Source of the DNA: an uncultured Lachnospiraceae bacterium
GTDB lineage: Bacteria > Bacillota > Clostridia > Lachnospirales > Lachnospiraceae
Assembly: GCA_947176505.1 (NCBI GenBank)
Contig: CAMWQW010000007.1
Location: 1-64,000, forward strand
Reading direction: 5' to 3'
Length of the DNA: 64,000 bases
The notes under the pieces were generated by a model. The model was given only the letters and a program-made list of their open reading frames with translations. It did not search any database and was not told where the DNA came from. This document shows, piece after piece, positions 53,722-63,202 of this stretch (position 1 is its first letter; the number at the start of each line of letters is the position of its first letter). A program made the position numbers and the translations under genes.

Positions 53722-55650
53722 CACATCAAGCTCCGCATCCTGTGCGTGCCGGTATATAAATTCCTTACGCGGAGGCACCTCCGTACCCATCAGAAGCTCC
53801 GTCACTTCCGACGCCATACGCGCATCCTCGATTTCCACCAATTTCAGCATTCGTGTATCCGGGTCAAGTGTTGTCTCCCACAACTGCTGGGCATCCATTT
53901 CCCCAAGTCCCTTATATCTTTGTAGTGTAAAAGGTCCTTTGTGCTTTTTACGATACTTTTCCAGCGCCTTATCATCATAAAGATATTCCTCTTCCCCCTT
54001 GGATGGCATCGCCTTGTAAAGCGGCGGCATCGCAATATATACATGCCCCTCAAAAATCAACTCCGGCATAAACCGATAGAACAATGTCAAAAGCAGGTTA
54101 GAAATATGAGCACCGTCAACGTCCGCATCAGCCATGATGATAATCTTGTCATAGCGCAGCTTGCTGATATCAAAATCATTGCCATACCCTTCTGAAAAAC
54201 CGCATCCGAAAGCATTAATCATCGTCTTAATCTCAGCATTCGCCAAAACTTTATCTATACTCGCTTTCTCCACGTTCAAAATCTTACCCCGAATAGGAAG
54301 AATCGCCTGAAACATGCGGTTACGCGCCATCTTCGCGCTGCCGCCCGCGGAATCACCCTCAACGATAAATATTTCGCATTTAGAAGCGTCTTTGGATTCG
54401 CAATTTGCCAGTTTGCCGTTAGAATCAAAAGAGAATTTCTGCTTTGTCAGCATATTTGTCTTCGCTTTTTCCTCTGTTTTACGAATCTTTGCCGCTTTTT
54501 CGGCGCATCCTATAATACTTTTCAATGTTTCAAGATTACGGTCAAAAAATCTCACAATCTCATCGCCCGTCACCTTGCTCACAATCTTTGCAGCATCTTG
54601 ATTATCCAGTTTCGTCTTGGTCTGCCCTTCGAATCTGGGGTCGGGATGCTTAATCGACACCACTGCCGTCATACCGTTACGCACATCGGCGCCGGTAAAA
54701 TTGACATCTTTTTCTTTTAAAATATTGAGTCCTCTTGCATAAGTATTGATAACATTAGTGAACATGGTCTTAAATCCGGTCAGATGTGTGCCACCTTCTG
54801 CATTATAGATATTGTTACAGAATCCAAGCACATTCTCATGAAATTCATTCACATATTGAAAAGCAACCTCAACTGTAATGCTTTCAGCCTCGCCTTTATA
54901 ATAAATCACATCGTGTATCGTCTCTTTAGACTTGTTCATATCCTTGATGAACCCTACGATGCCTTCCGGTTCGTGATACTCTATATGTTCTACTTCTTCT
55001 TTTCTTTTGTCTTCATAGATAATCGTTAATTCCGGATTAAGATACGCAGTCTCGTGAAGACGGCTCTTAACCTCGTCTTCTTTAAATCTTGTCCTGTCAA
55101 AAATCGTATCGTCGGGCAGAAAATTTATCGTGGTTCCGGATTCCTTTGTCTTACCTACTACCGGGAGAAGTCCTTTGTCCAGTTCCATCGTCGGCACGCC
55201 TCTCTCATAATGATCCTCATAGATAAAACCTCCCGTCTTGACTGTCACATGCATGTATGCAGATAATGCATTGACGACGGAAGAACCGACACCATGTAGA
55301 CCTCCGCTGGTCTTATAAGCCTCATTGTCAAACTTACCACCTGCATGCAGCGTGGTAAATACAAGCCGCTCTGCACTAATCCCTTTCTCGTGCATCCCCA
55401 CCGGAATACCGCGCCCATTATCCGATACGGTTGCCGAACCGTCCGCCTCCAGCGTTACCCGTATGGTGGAACAAAATCCTGCCAAGTGCTCGTCCACCGC
55501 ATTGTCCATGATTTCATATATTAAGTGGTTGAGTCCTTTCGTAGACACACTGCCTATATACATACCCGGTCTTACTCGAACCGCCTCGAGTCCTTCCAGC
55601 ACTGTAATACTGGACGCATCATAGTTATTCGCTTCGTTGGTCTTTGCCAT
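53719..55650 (-). CDS. parE: Type II topoisomerase subunit B, ParE/GyrB type
   Basis: A 643-residue ATPase subunit. EIMDNAVDEHLAGF (ATP-binding Asn), NGRGIPVG, GGLHGVGSSVVNALS form the GHKL site; EGDSAGGSAKMARNR and DADVDGAHI form the TOPRIM metal site; QRYKGLGEMDAQQLWETT is near the C-terminus. It lacks the long insert of Gram-negative GyrB. Because its partner lacks a GyrA box it is called topoisomerase IV subunit B. A probable promoter lies about 85 bases upstream. Confidence 0.9.
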   Translation of the reverse strand: MAKTNEANNYDASSITVLEGLEAVRVRPGMYIGSVSTKGLNHLIYEIMDNAVDEHLAGFCSTIRVTLEADGSATVSDNGRGIPVGMHEKGISAERLVFTTLHAGGKFDNEAYKTSGGLHGVGSSVVNALSAYMHVTVKTGGFIYEDHYERGVPTMELDKGLLPVVGKTKESGTTINFLPDDTIFDRTRFKEDEVKSRLHETAYLNPELTIIYEDKRKEEVEHIEYHEPEGIVGFIKDMNKSKETIHDVIYYKGEAESITVEVAFQYVNEFHENVLGFCNNIYNAEGGTHLTGFKTMFTNVINTYARGLNILKEKDVNFTGADVRNGMTAVVSIKHPDPRFEGQTKTKLDNQDAAKIVSKVTGDEIVRFFDRNLETLKSIIGCAEKAAKIRKTEEKAKTNMLTKQKFSFDSNGKLANCESKDASKCEIFIVEGDSAGGSAKMARNRMFQAILPIRGKILNVEKASIDKVLANAEIKTMINAFGCGFSEGYGNDFDISKLRYDKIIIMADADVDGAHISNLLLTLFYRFMPELIFEGHVYIAMPPLYKAMPSKGEEEYLYDDKALEKYRKKHKGPFTLQRYKGLGEMDAQQLWETTLDPDTRMLKLVEIEDARMASEVTELLMGTEVPPRKEFIYRHAQDAELDV

Positions 55651-55729
55651 TTATCTGCACCTCTTATTTCCGGTTGTCGGGATTTTACACACAAAAAAGA
55701 ATATGATTCCAGAATTTATCACAAATCAT

Positions 55730-55758
55730 ATTTTATCATATATTTTGTATTTTGCAAA
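55730..55758 (-). promoter_or_regulatory. Possible promoter of parE-parC
   Basis: On the minus strand TTTGCA (55753-55758), 17 bases and TAAAAT (55730-55735), in an AT-rich gap upstream of parE. Confidence 0.5.
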
Positions 55759-55779
55759 GTATAATTACTACATATAGTG

Positions 55780-57981
55780 TTATGTCTCAGCATATTCTAT
55801 CAATTCCGGGGCAAGGTATTGACAGATCAGTTCCTCTAATTTCACTGAATCAATCGGCTTAGACAGATAATCCTCAAATCCAGCCTTCAGATACTCTTCT
55901 TTTGCCCCTACAATCGCATTCGCCGTAAGTGCGATTACCACGGACGGATTCTGCATATACTCTTTTATCTGACGCATATTGTGTAATGTTTCCACGCCGT
56001 CCATCTCCGGCATCATATGGTCAAGAAAGATAATGTCATAATGGTTCTGTCTAACTTTATCCAGACACTCCGAACCGCTAAGTGCAGAATCAAACTGAAC
56101 CTTCAACCGCTTAAGCAGTCCTTTTACCACTGTAATATTGACGCGATTATCATCAACCGCCAGTATTTTTGCCTTCGGCGCTATGAATATTTTTCCTGCT
56201 CCGTTGTTATTTACCGTGGCATCATCAGCTGCCATTCTGTAATCTCCAAGTGTTTCCGTTCCGACTATCTTCTGGGGAATCACAAAAGAAAATGTACTTC
56301 CTCTGCCATACGCACTATCCACTGTCAGATTGCCCTGCATCATTTCTACCAGCCGTTTCGTGATACTCAACCCTAATCCGGTTCCCTCAACGCTCTTATT
56401 CCTCATCATATCAAGTCTCGTAAACGGATTGAAGAGCATGTGCAATTCCTCATCCCTGATTCCGATTCCCGTATCTGACACGGTAACGCGAAGCTTTAAT
56501 ATATCTTCTTGGATATCCGCACAATCAATTTTCATCGTCACTGTGCCATTTTGTGTGTATTTGACTGAGTTAGTCAACAGGTTGATGATGCATTGTTTGA
56601 TTCTCATTTCATCTCCATGCAGATTCCGGGGAAGCTTTGCATCCCATATAACCTTGAACGCAAGATTTTTCTCTTCCGCCCTCATTGATATCATATTTTC
56701 AATATCAAGAATCATACTTCCGAGATGATAATCGTTTTCTGTAATTTCCATCTTACTTGATTCAATCTTAGACAAATCAAGAATATCATTAATAATAGAC
56801 AGTAATGTCTTACCTGCACTGTTTATATTCATAGCGTATTCTCTGATATTATCAGACTCTGTCTCCCGCAGAATCATCTCATTCATACCAAGCACGGCAT
56901 TAATCGGCGTTCTGATTTCATGAGACATACGTGCAAGGAATGAACTTTTCGCTTCATTAGCGTGTTCTGCATCTTCTTTTAACTCAATCAACTGTTTCGT
57001 ATAAAGATAATTATCCGTCATATCGGAAATGCGGTATAAAATACCTGCTTTACGCTGGTTATCATCAAATATCTCACTTCTTTGCCATTTATAGAAACGT
57101 TCCTTCAACATAAAACCCTCTGCATGCGCCTCCATAAATGCAAAAATTCTTTCGTTGACCGCATCTTTGTCATTCCAATCCATATCCGGAAATATCAATC
57201 CGGCTTCCCTGTTGGAGTAGACAACGGCGCCGAGTCCGTCTGTAACAAGAATGCCTTCTTTTATCTCATCCACAACTCTGTCCTTGGCGCTCTCTACCGT
57301 ATCAAACAAGCGGTAACGGTACATAACAAATACAAGAAACGATTCGGTAATCAGCATGGAAATCGGGTAGGAATCATAACGTCCAAGAAAACCTAGTATT
57401 TTCAGCATCCAGAAAATAATCGGCAGGAGTGATGCCCCGAAAATCAGGAGCAGCTCAGGACGTTTCTCATCCTTATGCTCCAACACGGACTGCACCATAA
57501 TCAAGGCAATAATAATCCCCAGCACGGTTGTAAACACAATCCACCAATAATAGAATGTCCCCGGCTCATAAATCCATATATAGAAATCTCCTTCTTCCGT
57601 GTAGGTAATGCTCTTGTAATACAATGTATTATAATCTATCGTGAATATCAGCATTAAAATAAAAAAATGGTCGATTGTATAGAAGCCCTTAATGAATTTC
57701 AGCCATTTATCATTCCGGTGATTACTGTACAGGCATGCAAAATACAAAAAGCATAAAAGTCCCATCGTCGTTCCGATATATTCCATTTTTACTGCAAGAC
57801 GTGTCACTTCCAGACTTTTACTCTGAAGTTCGAAAAAATACCCTGCAATATCCATCAGTGTAAACAATGTTCCTGCAAACAGAATCTTTTGCTGTTCGGA
57901 TGGCTTGGCAATGTAAACCAGCAAGACCATAAGAAAACAGATAATAATTCCTACGCCGTGTATTGTCAACATTATGTTCAT
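55780..57981 (-). CDS. Hybrid sensor histidine kinase/response regulator
   Basis: A 733-residue protein: seven N-terminal membrane helices (about 1-220, histidine-kinase 7TM type), a PAS-like region (about 235-330), HisKA (FLARMSHEIRTPINAVL, phospho-His), HATPase (IINLLTNSVKYTQ, DTGIGI, GTGLGLSITKRLVEMM) and a C-terminal receiver (AVDDNRVN, Asp in DIIFLDHMMPEMDG, Lys in YLSKPID). No output domain or Hpt is present, so a partner is needed for relay. TTGAGG precedes the ATG. The signal is unknown. Confidence 0.92.
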   Translation of the reverse strand: MNIMLTIHGVGIIICFLMVLLVYIAKPSEQQKILFAGTLFTLMDIAGYFFELQSKSLEVTRLAVKMEYIGTTMGLLCFLYFACLYSNHRNDKWLKFIKGFYTIDHFFILMLIFTIDYNTLYYKSITYTEEGDFYIWIYEPGTFYYWWIVFTTVLGIIIALIMVQSVLEHKDEKRPELLLIFGASLLPIIFWMLKILGFLGRYDSYPISMLITESFLVFVMYRYRLFDTVESAKDRVVDEIKEGILVTDGLGAVVYSNREAGLIFPDMDWNDKDAVNERIFAFMEAHAEGFMLKERFYKWQRSEIFDDNQRKAGILYRISDMTDNYLYTKQLIELKEDAEHANEAKSSFLARMSHEIRTPINAVLGMNEMILRETESDNIREYAMNINSAGKTLLSIINDILDLSKIESSKMEITENDYHLGSMILDIENMISMRAEEKNLAFKVIWDAKLPRNLHGDEMRIKQCIINLLTNSVKYTQNGTVTMKIDCADIQEDILKLRVTVSDTGIGIRDEELHMLFNPFTRLDMMRNKSVEGTGLGLSITKRLVEMMQGNLTVDSAYGRGSTFSFVIPQKIVGTETLGDYRMAADDATVNNNGAGKIFIAPKAKILAVDDNRVNITVVKGLLKRLKVQFDSALSGSECLDKVRQNHYDIIFLDHMMPEMDGVETLHNMRQIKEYMQNPSVVIALTANAIVGAKEEYLKAGFEDYLSKPIDSVKLEELICQYLAPELIEYAET

Positions 57982-58000
57982 AATAAAACCTCAATTTCCC

Positions 58001-58756
58001 TTATCGATATTCGACCGCTACCTCATATATGTATTCCCTGCCACGTCTGCCAAGTCTTGTAAGAATTCCCATGTGCATTAAAAGCGGTACGGTAACACCC
58101 GCCAAATCTCTGTGTATTCCCGCCGCCTGCGCAAATTCTTTGACTGTAAAAGGCTCTTGTATCTCATAAGGTACAAACTGTGTGAAGTCCTCCGTGCGCT
58201 CTATAAGAACCTCGTCATAAAGCTCCAGCGGCATCCTGTCATAACGGCTGGACCCCCGCTTTTTGTTCTTGCTCCATCCATTTAAAAGCCGGTACTCATC
58301 CATATCAACCAAAGGAAATGCAAAAGACAAATTCGGATGTCCCAAATACTGCTTAATCTTATACAATTCCGGAAACGCATGGTATGCCGTACCGGTTATC
58401 GGAGACTTATGCTTCTTTGACAACTCGCCCGATTCCTCATCCATCCAAACAACCCATTTGTGGTGCGGAATCGGCAAAACTACAAGGACGGGATATAACG
58501 GCAAAAAAGCTGCAAGTTTCGGACGCAGCTTATTAAAATTACCATTCTGTATCTCTATGATACACTCTCCGGTATAGATATCGGCAATATATCCTTCAAT
58601 CGGCACTTCATGATAATCTTCATCCGGCTCGTAATACAGTTTCATTACAGCGTGAACCGTCTTCTCACGAAGCGTCCCGAACCCATGCGGATCATTCTGT
58701 TTCAGTAACACTTTAAGTTTCGCCTGTTCAAAAGCGTCTTTATCTAAGCATTTCAA
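58001..58756 (-). CDS. Unknown protein with possible PD-(D/E)xK-like core and C-terminal winged helix
   Basis: A 251-residue protein that I do not recognise by name. Residues about 50-80 read IEGYIADIYTGECIIEIQ, an Asp followed 10 residues later by Glu-x-Gln, which resembles a PD-(D/E)xK nuclease core with Gln replacing Lys. The middle is basic (KNKKRGSSRYDR), and residues about 200-251 look like a winged helix (TVKEFAQAAGIHRDLAG, MGILTRLGRRGREYIY). A start TTG with GAGGGAT upstream gives the full length; the next ATG would remove 37 residues. It lies next to a divergent diguanylate cyclase. Confidence 0.6.
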   Translation of the reverse strand: MKCLDKDAFEQAKLKVLLKQNDPHGFGTLREKTVHAVMKLYYEPDEDYHEVPIEGYIADIYTGECIIEIQNGNFNKLRPKLAAFLPLYPVLVVLPIPHHKWVVWMDEESGELSKKHKSPITGTAYHAFPELYKIKQYLGHPNLSFAFPLVDMDEYRLLNGWSKNKKRGSSRYDRMPLELYDEVLIERTEDFTQFVPYEIQEPFTVKEFAQAAGIHRDLAGVTVPLLMHMGILTRLGRRGREYIYEVAVEYR

Positions 58757-58883
58757 AATATATCCCTCATTATTCTGCAGAAAAGTAAAATGATTTACAT
58801 TTTTATATATTTATTATATAATAATGTATATTATTTAGCCATTTACATTTTTCTACATTTATAGACATACATCGATTGACGGG

Positions 58884-59978
58884 ATGAAAATTATGAATCA
58901 TTATATCTCATATATCAAGAAAATATTGACTGGCAGAGCTCGCATCACGGACAAACAAAAATTCAGCGTTATCATTTATTCCGTGGCTTTAGTTCACTTT
59001 TTTCTCTCTATCACATTTGGATATTTCAGGGTTATTCCTCTGTTCATTTTTAATATAGTCAGTGTATTCACTTATTTATCCTGCACCCAGTTAATACGCC
59101 GGGAACATTTCTGGCCGGTATACTGCATCACATATTCAGAAATTATTCTGCATTCCTTTGTCTCGACCATTTATATCGGATGGCAGTTCGGATTCGCACA
59201 ATACATTATTGCGCTGATTCCGGTAGGCTTCTACATCTGTTATACCATGAATACGGGGCACCGTAAAATGGTTATTGCTACAGGATCAGCCTTTTTCTCC
59301 ATGGTATCTTTTTTGAGCTGCAAACTGCTATCGTTCTTCACCACTCCGGCATACGAACACTTAATGCATAATTGGGAATTAAGATTGTACATTTTTAATT
59401 CCATTTGTACTTTCGTATTCCTCATCGTATTTTCGTTGATTTTTATTTCGGAGATAAAAATGTCCAATTCTCAACTGCGCCATCAAAATGAGATTCTGGA
59501 TAAGCTTGCAAGTACTGATCCGCTGACTGGTTTATATAACCGCAGAAGTATGGATGTGTTTTTGAATCAAGCCTTGAAATCCGAATCCGGTTTTTCTCTT
59601 ATTATGAGTGACATTGATAATTTCAAAAGCGTCAATGACACTTACGGACATGATTTCGGCGACATCGTCCTAAAAGAGGTTGCGCATATCACCATGAAAC
59701 AGGTCGGCACCAACGGATATGTCTGCCGCTGGGGCGGCGAGGAAATCTTAATCCTTGTCAGCAGCTCCGCCAAGGAAACAGCCGGACGTATTGCTGAGAA
59801 TATCAGGAGAAATGTTGCCAACCACGTATTCGAACTGAATAATAAGTGGATTCATTGTACTCTTACCCTCGGGATTTCTACATACAAGGACGGCGAAAGT
59901 GTTGAAGAGACGATAACAAATGCTGACTACAATCTCTATCAGGGTAAGAGGAGTGGCAAAAATAAAGTTGTCGCATAA
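58884..59978 (+). CDS. Membrane-bound diguanylate cyclase (GGDEF)
   Basis: A 364-residue protein with about six N-terminal membrane helices (about 25-195) and a GGDEF domain (about 205-360): STDPLTGLYNRRSMD, SDIDNFKSVNDTYGHDFGD and the active site RWGGEEILIL (GGEEI variant, active in the family). The inhibitory RxxD site is not present upstream of GGEE. It makes c-di-GMP in response to an unknown membrane signal. It faces a convergent hypothetical gene only 21 bases away. The start could be the ATG three codons later. Confidence 0.9.
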   Translation: MKIMNHYISYIKKILTGRARITDKQKFSVIIYSVALVHFFLSITFGYFRVIPLFIFNIVSVFTYLSCTQLIRREHFWPVYCITYSEIILHSFVSTIYIGWQFGFAQYIIALIPVGFYICYTMNTGHRKMVIATGSAFFSMVSFLSCKLLSFFTTPAYEHLMHNWELRLYIFNSICTFVFLIVFSLIFISEIKMSNSQLRHQNEILDKLASTDPLTGLYNRRSMDVFLNQALKSESGFSLIMSDIDNFKSVNDTYGHDFGDIVLKEVAHITMKQVGTNGYVCRWGGEEILILVSSSAKETAGRIAENIRRNVANHVFELNNKWIHCTLTLGISTYKDGESVEETITNADYNLYQGKRSGKNKVVA

Positions 59979-59999
59979 CAGAATATATACTGTATTGAA

Positions 60000-60716
60000 T
60001 TATAGTTTTTTAACATTTCTGTCTCCGTGCAGGATACGCTCCTGATCGGAGACATTTAACGGCGTGATCTTACCTGTTCTGTCATAATAAGTTAACAGCG
60101 TAGAGTTCTTAGCCATCGTTTTTTGACCGTTCTGCGTGACCAGATTCATCACCTGTTCCAAATTGCCGGAACGTAAATATTTCTGGATTTCCTTATCCCG
60201 TTCCGCCTCGCGTCTCATTTGTTGTCTCGCAGCATCCTCCGGATTCCTTAAACTTTCCAGTTGATTCAGTGCAAGATATTCTTCCGTCAGTCTCTCCGGC
60301 TCACTTAGGTCCCTGTCTGATTCCTCTTGCGCTGTGTCATTCCATATTTTATAAAAGAAATCCTTTATCGCCTGCACAAATACTACAGCCAATGAACGCA
60401 GCGAATCAAACAGACCCTGTCCGTCTGATTGATTCTGTGCCGCATTATCACGCTTAACGTCAGAGGAAGCAGGAGCTTTGCCAGACAATTCCAGCCTGAC
60501 GCCGCTCTGCATCATAGTACGTTTTCCGCTTATATCGGCTGAATTGACTCCTTTACTGTCTCCAGTCTGCTCTTTCTTATCTTTGTCTTCTTTCTCCTCC
60601 GGAGCACGCTGATAATTCAGACTAAACTTCTCACCGTTTCCCGTCTTATCCGCCGCATCGGGCATTTTCAGTTTTGAATAATCATAATAATCGTTTCCGT
60701 TTACTCTATTAACCAT
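60000..60716 (-). CDS. Hypothetical low-complexity/helical protein after leuD
   Basis: A 238-residue protein without recognised domain. Residues 1-100 are polar and probably disordered (charged KEDKDKKEQTGD). Residues about 105-125 form an amphipathic or weakly hydrophobic helix (LRSLAVVFVQAIKDFFY), and the C-terminal 100 residues are helical and charged (EYLALNQLESLRN, then ending STLLTYYDRTGKITPLN). It follows leuD by 8 bases and is probably co-transcribed. No signal peptide or metal site is visible. Confidence 0.65.
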   Translation of the reverse strand: MVNRVNGNDYYDYSKLKMPDAADKTGNGEKFSLNYQRAPEEKEDKDKKEQTGDSKGVNSADISGKRTMMQSGVRLELSGKAPASSDVKRDNAAQNQSDGQGLFDSLRSLAVVFVQAIKDFFYKIWNDTAQEESDRDLSEPERLTEEYLALNQLESLRNPEDAARQQMRREAERDKEIQKYLRSGNLEQVMNLVTQNGQKTMAKNSTLLTYYDRTGKITPLNVSDQERILHGDRNVKKL

Positions 60717-60724
60717 GTCTCATC

Positions 60725-61213
60725 TTATTTTTGATTGATATAGTTTACAAGCCCTTCCGCCGCAATAATCTTCTGCATAAACTCCGGAAATGCCTGACCC
60801 TTATAAGTTGTATTTTTCGTCACATCGGTAATAACACCCGTGTCAAAGTTCACTTCAACCACATCGCCGGCTTCTATCTCTTCTGCCGCTTTAGGGCACT
60901 CAATAATCGGAAGTCCGATATTAATTGCATTGCGATAGAAAATTCTTGCAAAAGTCTCTGCAATAACACAGCTTACCCCCGCCGCTTTAATGGCAATCGG
61001 TGCATGTTCTCTGGAAGACCCGCAGCCGAAGTTCTTAGCAGCTACAATAATGTCTCCCTTACTTACTTTATTCACAAATTCCTTATCTATATCTTCCATA
61101 CAGTGTGTCGCCAATTCCGCAGGATCGGACGAATTTAAATAGCGTGCAGGAATAATCACATCTGTATCTACATTATCTCCATATTTAAAAACTGTTCCCT
61201 TTGCTGATTGCAT
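60725..61213 (-). CDS. leuD: 3-isopropylmalate dehydratase small subunit
   Basis: A 162-residue subunit of isopropylmalate isomerase in leucine synthesis. [38 protein letters not shown] and [13 protein letters not shown] are the swivel-domain hallmarks. The short length matches the LeuD2 type that goes with short LeuC. AAGGAGG precedes the ATG. It follows leuC across a dispersed repeat element. Confidence 0.96.
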   Translation of the reverse strand: MQSAKGTVFKYGDNVDTDVIIPARYLNSSDPAELATHCMEDIDKEFVNKVSKGDIIVAAKNFGCGSSREHAPIAIKAAGVSCVIAETFARIFYRNAINIGLPIIECPKAAEEIEAGDVVEVNFDTGVITDVTKNTTYKGQAFPEFMQKIIAAEGLVNYINQK

Positions 61214-61253
61214 AATTCTACCTCCTTATATTGGAAAATTTCTCCATTCTTTT

Positions 61254-61306
61254 GAGTTTGCAAAGCAAATCTCACAAAGTTAATCTCGAAAAGATTTACT
61301 TTTTTA
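61254..61306. repeat. Dispersed stop-codon-abutting element, copy C
   Basis: GAGTTTGCAAAGCAAATCTC is followed by the small hairpin AATCT-CGAA-AAGATT and TTTTTT into the leuC stop codon. It shares layout and core with the copies near 39083 and 53679, but its hairpin sequence is different. Confidence 0.65.
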
Positions 61307-62566
61307 AAGCTGACACGGACAGGAAATCTTTCCGGTTACTGCGCTCGCCGCCGCCACCGCCGGACTTGCAAGATATATCTCGGAATTTACATGTCCCATA
61401 CGTCCTACGAAATTACGGTTTGTGGTGGAAACACAGCGTTCTCCCTCTGCAAGAATACCCATATATCCGCCCAGACAGGGACCACAGGTAGGAGTGCTTA
61501 CAATGGCACCCGCCTCAATAAAAGTTTTGAGCAGCCCCTCTTCCATCGCCTGCAAATAAATCGCCTGTGTTGCCGGAATAACAATGCATCTCATTCCTTC
61601 AGCAACATGTCTGCCTGCTAACACTTTGGCTGCAATCCTTAAATCATCTAACCTGCCATTGGTACAAGAACCGATTACCACTTGATCAATTTTGATATCT
61701 TCTTTGATTTCATCGATGGTTTTCGTATTCTCCGGCAGATGAGGAAATGCTACCGTCGGTCTTAAATTGCCCAAGTCAATCGTATACTCCTCATCATACA
61801 CCGCATCCTCATCCGCTTCATATATTTTATATTCACGCACGGAATGCTCCTTCATATATGCTTCTGCAAGTTCATCGACAGGAAAGATGCCATTCTTGCC
61901 ACCCGCCTCAATAGCCATGTTTGCAATTGTGAACCGATCGTCCATAGACAGATTCTTGATACCGTCCCCTACAAACTCCATAGACTTATACAATGCACCA
62001 TCCACGCCAATCATACCAATAATATGTAAAATAACATCTTTGCCACTCACCCACTCGGAAGGTTTACCGGTCAAATTAAATCTGATTGCGGAAGGAACCT
62101 TAAACCACGCCTTACCGGTCGCCATTCCAGCCGCCATATCCGTACTTCCCACACCTGTGGAAAAAGCACCCAGTGCACCGTAAGTACATGTATGGGAATC
62201 CGCCCCGATAATCACATCTCCGGCTACCGTAAGTCCTTTTTCCGGCAAAAGCGCATGTTCGATTCCCATCTGTCCGACCTCGAAGTAATTCGTAATCTCG
62301 TTTCTGCGGGCAAACTCACGCACACATTTACAATGTTCCGCTGACTTAATATCTTTATTCGGCACAAAGTGATCCGGTACCAATGCAATCTTATCTTTGT
62401 CGAACACGCCATCCACATTCATTTTTTCCATTTCTCTGATTGCGACCGGACTCGTAATATCATTCCCCAATACTAAATCCAAATCCGCCTCAATCAACTG
62501 ACCTGCTTCCACACACTCAAGTCCCGCATGAGCCGCCAATATTTTCTGTGTCATTGTCATTCCCAT
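61304..62566 (-). CDS. leuC: 3-isopropylmalate dehydratase large subunit
   Basis: A 420-residue aconitase-family subunit. The Fe4S4 cysteines lie in [10 protein letters not shown] and [11 protein letters not shown], and [15 protein letters not shown] is the active site loop. Its length matches the shorter LeuC2/HacA-like type rather than the 466-residue enterobacterial one. The start at [15 protein letters not shown] was chosen because AAAGGAGG lies just upstream; a longer reading frame in front has no support. It is preceded by a hairpin after the TetR gene. Confidence 0.96.
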   Translation of the reverse strand: MGMTMTQKILAAHAGLECVEAGQLIEADLDLVLGNDITSPVAIREMEKMNVDGVFDKDKIALVPDHFVPNKDIKSAEHCKCVREFARRNEITNYFEVGQMGIEHALLPEKGLTVAGDVIIGADSHTCTYGALGAFSTGVGSTDMAAGMATGKAWFKVPSAIRFNLTGKPSEWVSGKDVILHIIGMIGVDGALYKSMEFVGDGIKNLSMDDRFTIANMAIEAGGKNGIFPVDELAEAYMKEHSVREYKIYEADEDAVYDEEYTIDLGNLRPTVAFPHLPENTKTIDEIKEDIKIDQVVIGSCTNGRLDDLRIAAKVLAGRHVAEGMRCIVIPATQAIYLQAMEEGLLKTFIEAGAIVSTPTCGPCLGGYMGILAEGERCVSTTNRNFVGRMGHVNSEIYLASPAVAAASAVTGKISCPCQL

Positions 62567-62590
62567 ACCTGTTCCTCCTTTATACATAAC

Positions 62591-62621
62591 AAGGTTTGCC
62601 CAGAGAACCCGGACAAACCTT
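62591..62621 (-). terminator. Hairpin between the TetR and leuC genes
   Basis: AAGGTTTG pairs perfectly with CAAACCTT around a 15-base loop on the minus strand. A weak U-tract follows, so it may be an attenuator or processing site rather than a full terminator. Confidence 0.5.
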
Positions 62622-62626
62622 TTCAA

Positions 62627-63190
62627 TCACTTCATTTCTACTATTACCTCGTCCATGGAATGAGTCGTAATATACTCAAAAAGATCAGCCATCTGCTCCG
62701 GCGTGATACTCATATCCATTTTAATCCACTGAATGACGACAAACGCCATGGACTGGGCATAATACTCTGCCATTAAACTTGTTGTCAATCCTCTTTTCGC
62801 CAATTTCATTTCGCTGGTCTGCTCATTGATGAAGGTATATAACAAATCCTTGATAAATTGTCTGGCAATCTTCTCACAGGAATGCTGTCCTTCCAGCCTA
62901 ACTACTTTCTTATAAAATTTCTTGTCTTTGAGCAGATTATCAAAAATCTGAATCATACTTTTCTTAATCTGCCCTTTCTGCATAAGCGGAATAACCGGTT
63001 CTAAAATATCTTTGTATATCATCCATTCCAGCAGTTCATATTTATCTCTGAAATGATTATAGAAGGTCGGACGTATGACTCCCGCCCCGTCCGTAATCTC
63101 TTTGATTGTAATTTTATCAATCGGTATCTTAAATGCAAGAACCTTAAAGCTATCAGCCAGCATTTCGTTCACATTGGTCTTGGATTGCAT
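62627..63190 (-). CDS. TetR/AcrR family transcriptional regulator
   Basis: A 187-residue regulator. Residues about 10-55 form the TetR helix-turn-helix (ITIKEITDGAGVIRPTFYNH, then FRDKYELLEWM); the rest is an all-helical ligand-binding and dimer domain. The ATG 5 bases after GGAG was chosen. It lies 12 bases after ilvC and 60 before leuC on the same strand, embedded in a branched-chain amino acid operon, suggesting that it may regulate or be regulated with it. Ligand unknown. Confidence 0.85.
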   Translation of the reverse strand: MQSKTNVNEMLADSFKVLAFKIPIDKITIKEITDGAGVIRPTFYNHFRDKYELLEWMIYKDILEPVIPLMQKGQIKKSMIQIFDNLLKDKKFYKKVVRLEGQHSCEKIARQFIKDLLYTFINEQTSEMKLAKRGLTTSLMAEYYAQSMAFVVIQWIKMDMSITPEQMADLFEYITTHSMDEVIVEMK

Positions 63191-63202
63191 AATCACTCCG
63201 TA

